From Flavobacteriales bacterium (lineage in GTDB: Bacteria; Bacteroidota; Bacteroidia; Flavobacteriales_G; JALEGO01), in the NCBI GenBank assembly GCA_020628935.1, contig JAHDEG010000006.1, positions 124,001 to 188,000 of the forward strand: a DNA stretch of 64,000 bases. The letters run 5' to 3'. Of the stretch, positions 35,338 to 44,724 are shown one piece after another (position 1 is the first letter of the stretch; the number at the start of each line of letters is the position of its first letter). The notes under the pieces are model-generated. The model made no database searches. It saw only the letters and a list, made by a program, of their open reading frames with translations, and was not told where the DNA came from. Position numbers and translations under genes: made by a program.

Positions 35338-36589
35338 AAAATTCGCGAATTATTGCACCAAAATTATAACTGTCCTCAAAAGAGTTATATAAAGGTGCGG
35401 GTGCAATTCTAATAACATTTGGCTCTCTCCAATCAGCTATAACTCCGTTTTTAGTTAAGTAATCAAACAGTTGCTTACCTTCCGTTTCTATGTAGAGAGA
35501 TAACTGACTGCCTCGCTCTTGAACTTTTGTAGGCGTAAGTATTCTAATAGCATTTTTAGGGGAAGATTCGTTTATTACAAACTCCGTATAAGCCGTTAAC
35601 ACATCTCTTTTTGCAAAAATATTTTTAATGCCTGCTTCCTTTACTATATTAAGAGCAGCTCTGTGTGCTACCATATTAAACACTGGTGCATTACTTTGTT
35701 GCCATGCTTCAGCACTTGCTATAGGTACAAACTCGTTTTTCATTTCAAATCGAGATGATTTTTCATGACCCCACCAACCGTTGAACCGTTGAATTTTATC
35801 ATTGTTGTGATGTTTTTTGTGAATATATACTCCAGAAACTGCACCTGGGCCAGAATTTAAATATTTATATGAACACCAAGCAGCAAAATCAACCTCCCAA
35901 TTATGTAAATTTAAATCTACATTTCCAGCTGCATGCGCTAAATCAAAACCAACAGTTATACCGTGTTTTTTTGCTTCTTTAGTAATTCTCTGCATATTAA
36001 AACGCTGACCGGTGTAATAATTTACTCCTCCAATAAGCACTAAGGCTAATTCATCTTTGTTTTTTTGTATTGCTTCAATAATATTATCATCAGAAACCAC
36101 CCCGTTTTCATTAGCCGCAACCTCAACAATTCCATCCTTAGAAAAACCATGAAATTTTAACTGTGACTCGAACACAAAATAATCGGAAGGAAATGGTTTC
36201 TGCTCACACAATATTTTGAACTTTTTAGGGGTAGGATTGTAAAAACTCACCATTAACAAATGAAGGTTGGTAGTTAACGTATTCATAACCACAATTTCTT
36301 CTTTTTTAGCACCCACAATATCGGTTAACAATTCTGAAAATGGCTCATGATAACTCACCCAAGGGTTTTTAGCATCAAAATGCCCTTCCACACCATACTT
36401 AGCCCAATCGCTTAACTCTTGTTCAAATAACTCTCTTGCGCTTTTGGGCATTAAACCTAATGAGTTTCCTGTGAAGTAAATACAATTATTTCCTTTGTGC
36501 TGAGGGAAAAGAAATTCATCTCTAAATTTCTTTAAACGATCCTTATTATCTAACGCTTTTGCAAATTCAATACCGCTTTCAAAGTTCAT
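35324..36589 (-). CDS. kynU: Kynureninase
   Basis: PLP enzyme that cleaves kynurenine or 3-hydroxykynurenine to anthranilate or 3-hydroxyanthranilate plus alanine. The 421-residue protein contains YFTGNSLGLMPKSA, WVSYHEPFSELLTDIVGAK, VMNTLTTNLHLLMVSFYNPT (the start of the PLP pocket), GFDLAHAAGNVDLNLHNW and the lysine motif WCSYKYLNSGPGAVSGVY near residue 240, then RFNGWWGHEKSSRFEM. TTG at 36598 would add three residues, but the ATG at 36589 fits the family and the promoter box at 36610. No other kynurenine-pathway gene (kmo, haaO, TDO) is present. Confidence 0.97.
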   Translation of the reverse strand: MNFESGIEFAKALDNKDRLKKFRDEFLFPQHKGNNCIYFTGNSLGLMPKSARELFEQELSDWAKYGVEGHFDAKNPWVSYHEPFSELLTDIVGAKKEEIVVMNTLTTNLHLLMVSFYNPTPKKFKILCEQKPFPSDYFVFESQLKFHGFSKDGIVEVAANENGVVSDDNIIEAIQKNKDELALVLIGGVNYYTGQRFNMQRITKEAKKHGITVGFDLAHAAGNVDLNLHNWEVDFAAWCSYKYLNSGPGAVSGVYIHKKHHNNDKIQRFNGWWGHEKSSRFEMKNEFVPIASAEAWQQSNAPVFNMVAHRAALNIVKEAGIKNIFAKRDVLTAYTEFVINESSPKNAIRILTPTKVQERGSQLSLYIETEGKQLFDYLTKNGVIADWREPNVIRIAPAPLYNSFEDSYNFGAIIREFYRSK

Positions 36590-36609
36590 ATTATTCAATA
36601 TTATTACTA

Positions 36610-36617
36610 CAAACCTA
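36610..36617 (-). promoter_or_regulatory. TAnnTTTG promoter box for kynU
   Basis: The minus strand reads TAGGTTTG, an exact -7 match 20 bases before the kynU ATG. It is in the 102-base divergent spacer shared with the substrate-binding protein gene. Confidence 0.6.
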
Positions 36618-36679
36618 ATAAACTAATCGACTTTTGTTAATACTACTACACTAATTCTGTTTATTCCGACTAAAAACAA

Positions 36680-36701
36680 TATTTTTGAAGCATGCTTCAA
36701 A
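36680..36701 (+). promoter_or_regulatory. Promoter box and 18-bp palindrome over the start of the substrate-binding protein gene
   Basis: TATTTTTG at 36680-36687 is an exact -7 match that ends only 4 bases before the ATG. A perfect 18-bp palindrome (TTTGAAGCATGCTTCAAA, 36684-36701) is centred on that ATG and overlaps the box. The palindrome could be an operator for a dimeric repressor, or part of an mRNA hairpin that hides the start codon. Neither is proven. Confidence 0.55.
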
Positions 36702-38428
36702 GGTTTTTAATAATTACAATTTTGAGTTGTGCAATTTTAAGTTGTTCAACTACCAAAGAAGAGCCTTCTAGTGAAGTTCCTGAAAAGCAATACAAAGAAA
36801 TTACAAAATTAGATAACGGTAAAAATAAGGGGGGAGTTCTTCGGTTAAATGAAACGGGTAATTTTACTAGCCTGTTCCCGCTACATTTAAATAATAGCGA
36901 AGCAATACGAATTGCGGGCCAAATGTACCAAGGATTAGTTAAACTAAACGAAAAAACTCTTAAGGCAGAACCTTGTTTAGCTAAAAAATGGACCATTAGT
37001 GAGGATGGAAAAACGTATACTTTTATACTAAATAATAACATAAAATTTCACGACAATGAGGTTTTTAAAAAGGGAAAGGGTAGAACGTTAAATGCTTACG
37101 ACATTGCCTTTGCCTATAAAAACATTTGCACCAAACTTTACAACAATAAAATGTTTTGGCTTTTCGAAAACAACCTGAAAGGAGCAAAGGCATTTTATAA
37201 AAAAACGGAAGGAAAATCAGATATTAAGCACTTAGAAATGGAAGGCATTAAAGTAATTAATGACACCACTCTAGTACTAGAATTAATTAATGGTAATTCA
37301 AGCTTTTTAAATGTATTAGCACACCCAGGCTGTTGGGTTTATCCAAAAGAGCTCCTTAGGTTACCTCCAAATAGTAGGCGGTTAGCTTGCATTGGTACTG
37401 GTCCGTTTAAAATTAAATCGTTCGATTTAAATTCTTTTTGTGAGTTAGTTCCTAACGAACATTACTGGAAATCAGATGCAGAAGGTAATCAACTACCCTA
37501 TTTGTCAAGTGTTAAAATATTTTTCTTAGATGATAAAAAAAGAGAACTAAACATGTTTAAGCAAGGTAAGCTTGATTTGGTGTATAACCTGCCCTTAAAA
37601 TTATTGAAAAAAGCCTTTTTTGAACTAGAAGATGCTATTGAAGGTCAAAATATTCCTTCAGAAGTACAAGTGTTTAACTCTACAGTGACTCAGTTTTATG
37701 GTTTTAATCATAATGACCCAATATTTAAAAATAAGTTTGTACGATTAGCTTTTAACAATGCCATTGATAGGTCTGAAATCTCAAAATATGTTTTACTTGG
37801 CGATGCAAAACCTGCGAGTTATGGTATTATCCCGCCTATATTTAGTGACTACCCTTATGAAAGTGTAGAAGGATATAATTTTGACCCCGAACTTGCAAAA
37901 AACTATTTAGAATTAGCAGGTTATAAAAACGGTGTTGGATTTCCTGAAGTTACCCTTAATATTAGTTCGGAAGGAAAAAGTTCAGGGCTAATAGCAGGTA
38001 ATATCGCTAAAATGTTAAACGAAGTGCTTGGTATTAAAGTTAACTTAAAATCAACTCCTGAAATAACGTTAAATCAAGAAGTGAATTCTAAAAAACTGTC
38101 CGTTTGGCAGGCGAATTGGAATGTTAAGTATCCAGATCCGCTAAACTATTTAAAGGAATTATATAGTGCATCGCCAACAGACACTACAAATCCTTATGGG
38201 TTTAATAACTCACAATTCAACTTATTAATTGAGCAAGCATTAAAAAAATTAAATACAGAACAAAGAAATATGTTGTTGACACAGGCTGAGCAAATAGCCA
38301 TTAATGAAGGAGCGTTAATGCCTATATATTATGATGAAATTACTCGGTTAATGAGTAAGAGAGTAAGTGATTTTCCTGAAGGTGCGCTTGAGTATTATGA
38401 CCTGTCTGAGGTCTATCTGCAATATTAG
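36692..38428 (+). CDS. ABC transporter substrate-binding lipoprotein, family 5 (peptide/oligopeptide)
   Basis: A 578-residue lipoprotein: the signal ends in AILSC with the lipidated cysteine at residue 18. The mature part is a family-5 solute-binding protein (DppA/OppA-like), with GGVLRLNETGNFTSLFPLHL at the start of the domain, MYQGLVKLNEKTLKAEPCLAKKW (strand and hinge), DGKTYTFILNNNIKFHDNEVF, and the C-terminal DPLNYLKELYSASPTDTTNPYGFNN. Such proteins bind peptides, nickel or other ligands for an ABC permease. No permease or ATPase gene is adjacent, so the partner and ligand are unknown. A promoter box and palindrome sit at its start. Confidence 0.92.
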   Translation: MLQRFLIITILSCAILSCSTTKEEPSSEVPEKQYKEITKLDNGKNKGGVLRLNETGNFTSLFPLHLNNSEAIRIAGQMYQGLVKLNEKTLKAEPCLAKKWTISEDGKTYTFILNNNIKFHDNEVFKKGKGRTLNAYDIAFAYKNICTKLYNNKMFWLFENNLKGAKAFYKKTEGKSDIKHLEMEGIKVINDTTLVLELINGNSSFLNVLAHPGCWVYPKELLRLPPNSRRLACIGTGPFKIKSFDLNSFCELVPNEHYWKSDAEGNQLPYLSSVKIFFLDDKKRELNMFKQGKLDLVYNLPLKLLKKAFFELEDAIEGQNIPSEVQVFNSTVTQFYGFNHNDPIFKNKFVRLAFNNAIDRSEISKYVLLGDAKPASYGIIPPIFSDYPYESVEGYNFDPELAKNYLELAGYKNGVGFPEVTLNISSEGKSSGLIAGNIAKMLNEVLGIKVNLKSTPEITLNQEVNSKKLSVWQANWNVKYPDPLNYLKELYSASPTDTTNPYGFNNSQFNLLIEQALKKLNTEQRNMLLTQAEQIAINEGALMPIYYDEITRLMSKRVSDFPEGALEYYDLSEVYLQY

Positions 38429-38429
38429 T

Positions 38430-39140
38430 TTAATATTTACTACCAAATAAGTAATTCATTAAAACACCTTTCGCAAGTGGTAAAAATGTAGCGTAAGTAG
38501 GTAATAATATTTTAGATTCTACCACATATGTTGCCGGAAAAGGTAAAGCAGACTTATTATTCTTAGTTAACGTATATTTAATGTTATGATACGTGTTTTC
38601 GATCCCACTCCTAACCTGAAATACATCAATAACAGTAGTTTTAAAATTAGCAGTGATAGAATTTGATGGTGTGAATAAGTGCATTTCATATTTAAAAGCG
38701 TACACCAACTGTTTTGAATTATTTCTTAATAATAAATAGCCTTCTTTGGTGAATGCGGGTTCTATACCAACAGGAAATATTTGCATTCCGCTTGAATAAT
38801 TTTCTTGTAAGCTTTTTCCTTTAAATAATACTTTTTTCAGCTTCGGGTATGAAAAATCTATTACTTGTTTAACCTCATCTATACTCTTGTTATTACTATT
38901 TTCATCCATACTATAAATCCAACCTTTTTTTAGGTCTAGCTTAATTGGAACTTTCTTTTTATGAGTGTCTATGTTTTGTAAAGCAAGTTTAAGTGCCAAA
39001 ATTTTATCATAGTTAATTTGTAAGTTTTTCATTACTGGCTGCAACTTTCTATGATTAAAAAACTGGTTGGATCTTTGCAACAATGCTAAGAGCGCGTACC
39101 GGTTATACTCAAAATCAATATTATTATTAAGTAACTGCAT
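38430..39140 (-). CDS. Conserved hypothetical protein (236 aa)
   Basis: A soluble protein of 236 residues without signal peptide, membrane span or a motif I recognise. The first third is helical and basic (NNNIDFEYNRYALLALLQRS, LKLALQNIDTHKKK), the rest is beta-rich with many aromatic residues (FKYEMHLFTPSNSITANFK, FQVRSGIENTYHNIKYTL). The frame is long and the codon use matches the neighbours, which supports a real gene. Its stop is 1 base from the stop of the convergent substrate-binding protein gene, and a 7-bp AT hairpin (38421-38437) covers both ends. No function can be proposed. Confidence 0.72.
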   Translation of the reverse strand: MQLLNNNIDFEYNRYALLALLQRSNQFFNHRKLQPVMKNLQINYDKILALKLALQNIDTHKKKVPIKLDLKKGWIYSMDENSNNKSIDEVKQVIDFSYPKLKKVLFKGKSLQENYSSGMQIFPVGIEPAFTKEGYLLLRNNSKQLVYAFKYEMHLFTPSNSITANFKTTVIDVFQVRSGIENTYHNIKYTLTKNNKSALPFPATYVVESKILLPTYATFLPLAKGVLMNYLFGSKY

Positions 39141-39248
39141 AATTATTAAAATTAAAGCGTTGTTTAAACAGTTTGTTAATATAAAATACAGAATTTTAAT
39201 CTAAAAAAATAATGTTGCACCGCTTACTCACTTAAATAAAAGAAGTTT

Positions 39249-39256
39249 TAACTTTG
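39249..39256 (+). promoter_or_regulatory. TAnnTTTG promoter box for the OmpA lipoprotein gene
   Basis: TAACTTTG is an exact -7 match, 34 bases before the ATG at 39291. A clear -33 element is not visible. Confidence 0.55.
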
Positions 39257-39290
39257 ATAATTAGTTTATATTAGGTTTAAAATTATCACC

Positions 39291-40298
39291 ATGAGAATTC
39301 TTTCAAACACTTTTTTACTGTTATTAATTGTCTCAACTGCTTTAACATCGTGCGTACCCGCCAGAAAATATGAAGAAATGCAGCTTAGAGCAGAAAAAGC
39401 AGAAGGCACTAGGTTGAGTTTAATTGAAAAAAACAAGGATTTAGAAACAAAGTTAAATGAGCTTGAAATTCAGCTTGACAACTTAAAAATGGATGTTAAA
39501 AGTTTAAGGCACGATACCACAGTAACCGGTATTTCATTAAGAAAAATGACTAGTCAGTACGATAAAATTAATAGGCTAAATGATGAACTCCTCGATAAAG
39601 TAAATATGCTACAAGAAAATAGCGCTGCACAAAGCACTAAGTTAGTTGGTGAGTTGGATGCTGCACGAACTAAACTGCAAAAAAGAGAAGATGCCTTAAG
39701 AAAATTAGAAGGAGAGGTTAGCGGAAAAGAAGCTAAGTTAAACACCTTAAACTCTGAATTAAAAGACAGAGAAAAAAGAGTAAAAGAGCTAGAACAAATG
39801 ATTGCTCAACAAGAGGAAGCTACCAACGCATTAAAAAGAAAAATTTCTGAGGCATTACTTGGCTTTCAGGATAAAGGATTAACCGTAGAGCAAAAGAATG
39901 GTAAAATTTACGTTTCTATGGAAGCTAAGCTTTTATTCCCCAGTGGTAGTACTAATATAGATTCTGAAGGAAAAAAAGCACTTGTAGATTTATCTAAAGT
40001 TTTAAAAGACCAAAAAGATATTTCTATAGTAGTTGAAGGGCATACAGATACTGATAAAATTAAGGGAGGATCAATGAAAGATAATTGGGACCTTAGCGTA
40101 CTAAGAGCAACTTCGGTTGTTCGTTTATTAGTAGATAAAGGAATTGACCCTACAAGAGTTACACCTGCCGGTAAAGGAGAGTTTATTCCTGTCGACCCTG
40201 GTAAAGACAGTGCAGCTAAGGCTAAAAACAGAAGAATTGAAGTGGTTATTACTCCTAACCTAGATGAGATTTTTGATATAATTGACTCTAAAAAGTAA
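39291..40298 (+). CDS. OmpA-family lipoprotein with coiled coil
   Basis: A 335-residue lipoprotein that probably tethers the outer membrane to peptidoglycan. The signal peptide ends in ALTSC with Cys21. Residues about 25-190 are a long charged coiled coil (EEMQLRAEKAEGTRLSLIEK and later heptads up to EEATNALKRK). Residues about 205-325 are an OmpA-C domain with LLFPSGSTNIDSEGKKAL, VEGHTDTDKI, WDLSVLRATSVVRLL and GKGEFIPVDPG, the peptidoglycan-binding signature. It is the first gene of a plus-strand series that continues with YfhO, the SIS isomerase and a glycosyltransferase. Confidence 0.93.
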   Translation: MRILSNTFLLLLIVSTALTSCVPARKYEEMQLRAEKAEGTRLSLIEKNKDLETKLNELEIQLDNLKMDVKSLRHDTTVTGISLRKMTSQYDKINRLNDELLDKVNMLQENSAAQSTKLVGELDAARTKLQKREDALRKLEGEVSGKEAKLNTLNSELKDREKRVKELEQMIAQQEEATNALKRKISEALLGFQDKGLTVEQKNGKIYVSMEAKLLFPSGSTNIDSEGKKALVDLSKVLKDQKDISIVVEGHTDTDKIKGGSMKDNWDLSVLRATSVVRLLVDKGIDPTRVTPAGKGEFIPVDPGKDSAAKAKNRRIEVVITPNLDEIFDIIDSKK

Positions 40299-40314
40299 AT
40301 AACAAACACTTCGT

Positions 40315-42819
40315 ATGGGTTTTATATCCTTATTTAAACCTTACCTAAAGTATTTAATTGCTTTAATAGTTTTTTTTGCGCTTACCGCAGGATTCACTTG
40401 GCCAACCTTTATGGGTAAAACCATTGATCAGCCTGATATTGTGCGCTTTAAAGCAATGTCTAAAGAACTTAGAGATTTCCGAACAGATACAGGAGAAGAA
40501 GCGCTGTGGACAAACAACATGTTCTCTGGTATGCCAGCCTATCAAATTTCTGTTGTTTACAAGGGTAATTTGTTGCAATACATTACTAAATCTCTCGGCT
40601 TAGTTTTTAAGCATCCTGTTTACGCGCTTTTTATATCAATGTTGTGTTTTTACATTTTATTGTTAAGCTTTAAAGTTGATTATCGTTTAGCAATAGTTTG
40701 TGCAATTGCATATGCTTTTTCTACCTACTTTATTGTTATACTCAAAGCGGGTCATAACTCTAAAGCTATTACATTAGCTTATTCTCCATTGGTTTTTGCA
40801 GGGTTTGTAAATGCATTTAAAAGTAAATATTGGCTCGGGTTCTTTTTAACTTGTATTGGTTTATCCATGAGTCTAAGTTCTGGTCACCCACAAATGACCT
40901 ACTACCTCGCAATAGTAATCCTGTTTTATGTAGTTTTTGAATTTTATAATCACATCAGAAATAAGCAAATTAAAAATTACTTTATTGGAGTAGCGGTTGT
41001 TTGCTGTGCAACACTACTTGCTATTGGTACAGATTACGCCAGGTTTTCTTCCTCTTACAAATATGCTAAACAGAGTATTCGTGGTGAGGGTAGGCTTGCT
41101 AAACCATCCTCACAAATAAAAAAAGAAGGGCTAGATTGGTCGTATATAACAGACTGGAGTTACGGAGCAACAGAGACGCTAACGTTAATGATTCCTAATT
41201 ATAAGGGAGGAATATCTGAACCAATGGTTATTGATCATAAAAAAGTTCTTAAAAAAATTCCCCCAGCGTTTAAAAAACCAGTAGGTCAAATTGATGCTTA
41301 TTACGGTAATCAGCCGTTTACCGAAGGGCCAGTTTATGTTGGTGCGTTCATTGTATTCTTATTTGTATTTAGCCTTTTCATATTAGATAATTACCTTGCA
41401 TGGAGCTTGATTGTAGCCCTAACGTTGTCTATAATGCTTGCTTGGGGCAAATACCTTATGCCGCTTACAGCGTTTTTTATAGAAAACATTCCCTTTTATA
41501 ACAAGTTTAGATCAGTGTCTTCCATATTGGTAAACGCAGAGCTTATACTGCCCATTATGGCTGCTTTAGGCTTAAGTCATATAGCTAAAAACTTAGAAAC
41601 TATTCACCCCAAGTTCAAAAAAGCATTTTTTTGGAGCCTTCTAATAACTGCTGGTTTTTGCCTTGTGTGCTACATAATGCCTACATGGATAAACACGTTT
41701 GATAGAAGTAACGAATATGAAGATTTACTATACTCATATATGAATTTTTCTAACGCAAATAAGCCAGAAGAATATTGGGCTAAATTTTTAAGTGCTATGC
41801 ACCCCTATTTAGTAGATGCAAGAGTCGCTATTTTTAAAGCAGATGTAATACGTTCTTTTTTAATAATTATACTAGGAAGCATTTTTTTGTGGCTTTTTGT
41901 AAAACGAATTATTAAGCTAAATTTATTTGCAATACTTATTGGTGTGCTTATTACAGCCGACTTAATAAATGTAAACCTTAGGTATTTAAACACAGATAAC
42001 TACGTGAGTGAAAAATCACTTAACACACGATATACACCAACTCCTACCGACTTAGAAATATTAAAAGATACCTCATTATATTACCGAGTACTTAATACTA
42101 CTACCCCACTCGATAATGATGCACGCACCTCATATTTTCATAAAAGTGTGGGAGGATATCATGCAGCAAAACTGGGTAAATATCAAGATGTAATTGATCT
42201 ATATTTAAATAATGAGAGATTACAAGCAGGCTCACTACAACCACAAGTGGTAAATATGCTTAATGCAAAATACATTATTAAATATGATACCTTGGGGCGC
42301 GAAGTAGTTCAAAAAAATAAAAAAGCATTAGGCAACGCATGGTTTGTAAGTAGTTATAAGCAGGTTAATTCTCCTACAGAAGCACTTGAGCAATTAGCCC
42401 ATATAAACGTAGAAAACGAAGTGGTTTTGATCGGTGAAACAGCTAATATGCTACCAACAGTTTTAATGAAAGATAGCAACGCTGTTATTAATCTAAACGA
42501 ATATCAACCAAATTATTTAAAGTATACTTACCAGTCAAATACACAAGCATTGGCTGTTTTTTCAGAAGTGTTTTATGAGGAAGGATGGAATGCCTATTTA
42601 GATGATAAGCCATTTGACTATTTTAACGCAAACTATATTTTAAGAGCGGCATTAGTACCAGAAGGAAATCATATGGTAGAGTTTAAATTTGAACCTCAAC
42701 ATTTTTATTTCGCTGAAAAAGTCTCCTTAGCTAGCTCCATCGTATTTATAATTATACTTTTTTCTTATTTGGGAGGAAGGATGATTGCGTATTTCAAAAA
42801 AAAGGAACTTACGAGTTAA
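40315..42819 (+). CDS. YfhO-family membrane protein (first copy)
   Basis: An 834-residue membrane protein of the YfhO family, GT-C-like proteins that in Gram-positives act in lipoteichoic acid or lipid glycosylation. About twelve helices occupy residues 10-560, with a large extracytoplasmic part containing LDWSYITDWSYGATETLTLMIP and GNQPFTEGPVYVGAFIVFLF. The soluble C-terminal part (about 590-800) has VGGYHAAKLGKYQD, NMLNAKYIIKYD and LGNAWFVSSYK, all of which recur in the second copy at 47462-49900. The reaction is unproven. It begins 16 bases after the OmpA gene, and the SIS gene follows after 12 bases. Confidence 0.88.
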   Translation: MGFISLFKPYLKYLIALIVFFALTAGFTWPTFMGKTIDQPDIVRFKAMSKELRDFRTDTGEEALWTNNMFSGMPAYQISVVYKGNLLQYITKSLGLVFKHPVYALFISMLCFYILLLSFKVDYRLAIVCAIAYAFSTYFIVILKAGHNSKAITLAYSPLVFAGFVNAFKSKYWLGFFLTCIGLSMSLSSGHPQMTYYLAIVILFYVVFEFYNHIRNKQIKNYFIGVAVVCCATLLAIGTDYARFSSSYKYAKQSIRGEGRLAKPSSQIKKEGLDWSYITDWSYGATETLTLMIPNYKGGISEPMVIDHKKVLKKIPPAFKKPVGQIDAYYGNQPFTEGPVYVGAFIVFLFVFSLFILDNYLAWSLIVALTLSIMLAWGKYLMPLTAFFIENIPFYNKFRSVSSILVNAELILPIMAALGLSHIAKNLETIHPKFKKAFFWSLLITAGFCLVCYIMPTWINTFDRSNEYEDLLYSYMNFSNANKPEEYWAKFLSAMHPYLVDARVAIFKADVIRSFLIIILGSIFLWLFVKRIIKLNLFAILIGVLITADLINVNLRYLNTDNYVSEKSLNTRYTPTPTDLEILKDTSLYYRVLNTTTPLDNDARTSYFHKSVGGYHAAKLGKYQDVIDLYLNNERLQAGSLQPQVVNMLNAKYIIKYDTLGREVVQKNKKALGNAWFVSSYKQVNSPTEALEQLAHINVENEVVLIGETANMLPTVLMKDSNAVINLNEYQPNYLKYTYQSNTQALAVFSEVFYEEGWNAYLDDKPFDYFNANYILRAALVPEGNHMVEFKFEPQHFYFAEKVSLASSIVFIIILFSYLGGRMIAYFKKKELTS

Positions 42820-42831
42820 ACGTATACAGCA

Positions 42832-43410
42832 TTGATAGAAACATTAAAAAATAACCTGGAAGCATCAATTGCAATTAAGCAACAGATACTTGATGATGAT
42901 ACTTTAATACAAAATGTAAATGATGTATCAATCTGTTTAATAAAGGCGTTTAAAGCCGATAAAAAAGTGTTTTTTTGCGGAAACGGTGGAAGTGCCGCAG
43001 ACGCTCAACACATTGCAGCAGAACTATCAGGAAGGTATTATTACGACCGTGATCCATTATATGCAGAGGCATTACACGTAAACACATCCTATCTTACAGC
43101 AGTTGCAAATGATTATTCATATGATGAAATATATTCTAGAATGATAAAAGCAGCTTGTGACAAGGGAGATGTTCTTGTGGCATTATCGACTTCAGGTAAT
43201 TCAAAAAATATAATAAGAGCATTAGAACAAGCTAAAGCTCAGAATATGATTATAATAGGGTTTAGTAATGAGGATGGAGGAAAAATGAACGGTTTATGTG
43301 ATATCCTTATAAAAATACCAAGTAAAGACACGCCAAGAGTACAAGAGTGTCATATGCTTTTATTGCATTCCGTTTGTGAGGATGTTGAGTTAGCAATGTT
43401 TCCTAAATAA
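42832..43410 (+). CDS. SIS-domain phosphosugar isomerase, GmhA-like
   Basis: A 192-residue SIS domain protein, close to GmhA, which converts sedoheptulose 7-phosphate to D-glycero-D-manno-heptose 7-phosphate for LPS core heptose. Visible are FFCGNGGSAADAQHIAAELSGRY at about residues 47-69 and VLVALSTSGNSKNIIRALEQA at about 109-129, the phosphosugar-binding loops, plus VQECHMLLLHSVCEDVE at the end. The frame has a stop 15 bases upstream and no ATG, so the start is TTG at 42832. Partner heptose genes (hldE, gmhB, hldD) are not in the window, so the exact product is inferred. Confidence 0.88.
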   Translation: MIETLKNNLEASIAIKQQILDDDTLIQNVNDVSICLIKAFKADKKVFFCGNGGSAADAQHIAAELSGRYYYDRDPLYAEALHVNTSYLTAVANDYSYDEIYSRMIKAACDKGDVLVALSTSGNSKNIIRALEQAKAQNMIIIGFSNEDGGKMNGLCDILIKIPSKDTPRVQECHMLLLHSVCEDVELAMFPK

Positions 43411-43416
43411 GCCGCA

Positions 43417-44712
43417 ATCAAAAAAGTACTAATAATAACCTACTATTGGCCTCCGAGTGGTGGTGCTGGTTTTCAGCGCTGGCTAAAACTGAGTAAGTAT
43501 TTATCCAAACAAGGGGTTGAAGTACACGTGTTAACTGTTGATCCTGATTACGCATCATATCCGTATTTAGACGACTCAACAGAAAAGGAAGTACCCAACT
43601 CGGTAAAGGTTTATAAAACAAAAGCCACCAATTACTTTAGTGTATATAAAACCCTTTTTAGAAGAAAAACCGTGCCTCACAGTGGTACATTTAATACCGA
43701 AGGAAGCAGTTTTTTGAATAATTTAGTAAATTGGGTGCGCTCAAATGTATTTATACCTGACCCTAGAGTAGGTTGGAATAAACACGCAATCAAAAAAGCA
43801 AAAGAAATAATCCGCCAAGAAAAAATTACTACCGTAATTACAAGTAGTGCACCCAACTCCACCCATTTAATAGGTTTATCCCTCAAAAAACAATTTAAAA
43901 ACTTGTATTGGATTAGTGACTTTAGAGATGCTTGGACAAAAATAGATTTTTATCAAGATTTAAAACTTACTACCTGGGCAAACAAAAGACATCATTCGTT
44001 AGAAAAGCAAGTGCTAAACAAATCAGATTTAATAACCACTATAGGTAAAACGCTGGCGTCTGAATTTTCAGAGTTAACTAATACTCCTGTAAAAGTTATT
44101 TCGAATGGGTATGATAGTGACGATTATACATTAGAAGGCACTACACCAACAAATTTATTGTCAGTTGTGTATACCGGTAGTATTAATGAGAAGAGAAACC
44201 CAATCGCTTTGTGGAAAGCTTTAAACGAGCTTAACAATGAGAATGAGAGTTTATATAAAACATGTAAAATTGATGTGTATGGAGAAATACATCCTTCCGT
44301 AAAACAAAGCATAAATAAGTTGAGCTTAGAAAAAATAGTTAACATACACGCCAAGGTTAATCACAAGCAAATTGGAGGGATTCAAAAGAAGGCAGATGTG
44401 TTGTTGTTAATTATTAATGACGTGAAAAGCTCAAAACACATTTTAACGAGTAAAATATTTGAATATTTTGGAGCTCAAAAATCTATTTTAAACATCGGGC
44501 CAACCAAGGGCGATGCAGCTCAATTAGTTGAATATACAAAGTCAGGACTCACCTTTGATTACAAAGACACACAAGGGATAAAAAAACACCTTAAAAACAG
44601 TATGGCGACTAAAAAAGAAAATGGTACGTTGATTTACCATGGAAATGAAACTAATTTAAGAATGTTCACACATACTACGCTAGCCAAAAAATTGGTTGAT
44701 GTTATTAAATAG
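43417..44712 (+). CDS. Group 1 (GT4-like) glycosyltransferase without a standard start codon
   Basis: A 431-residue glycosyltransferase of the GT4 type. The N-terminus reads KKVLIITYYWPPSGGAGFQR, the acceptor-side Rossmann start of the family. Later blocks are SDFRDAWTKIDFYQDLK, VYTGSINEKRNPIALWKAL (donor domain) and the helix near KADVLLLIINDVKSSKHILT. No ATG, GTG or TTG precedes the conserved N-terminus: a stop in the same frame, which also ends the SIS gene, is at 43408-43410. The first acceptable codon is ATC at 43417. The in-frame GTG at 43528 would lose 37 conserved residues. The true start is uncertain. Confidence 0.85.
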   Translation: MKKVLIITYYWPPSGGAGFQRWLKLSKYLSKQGVEVHVLTVDPDYASYPYLDDSTEKEVPNSVKVYKTKATNYFSVYKTLFRRKTVPHSGTFNTEGSSFLNNLVNWVRSNVFIPDPRVGWNKHAIKKAKEIIRQEKITTVITSSAPNSTHLIGLSLKKQFKNLYWISDFRDAWTKIDFYQDLKLTTWANKRHHSLEKQVLNKSDLITTIGKTLASEFSELTNTPVKVISNGYDSDDYTLEGTTPTNLLSVVYTGSINEKRNPIALWKALNELNNENESLYKTCKIDVYGEIHPSVKQSINKLSLEKIVNIHAKVNHKQIGGIQKKADVLLLIINDVKSSKHILTSKIFEYFGAQKSILNIGPTKGDAAQLVEYTKSGLTFDYKDTQGIKKHLKNSMATKKENGTLIYHGNETNLRMFTHTTLAKKLVDVIK

Positions 44713-44724
44713 TTTCTGCAAACT

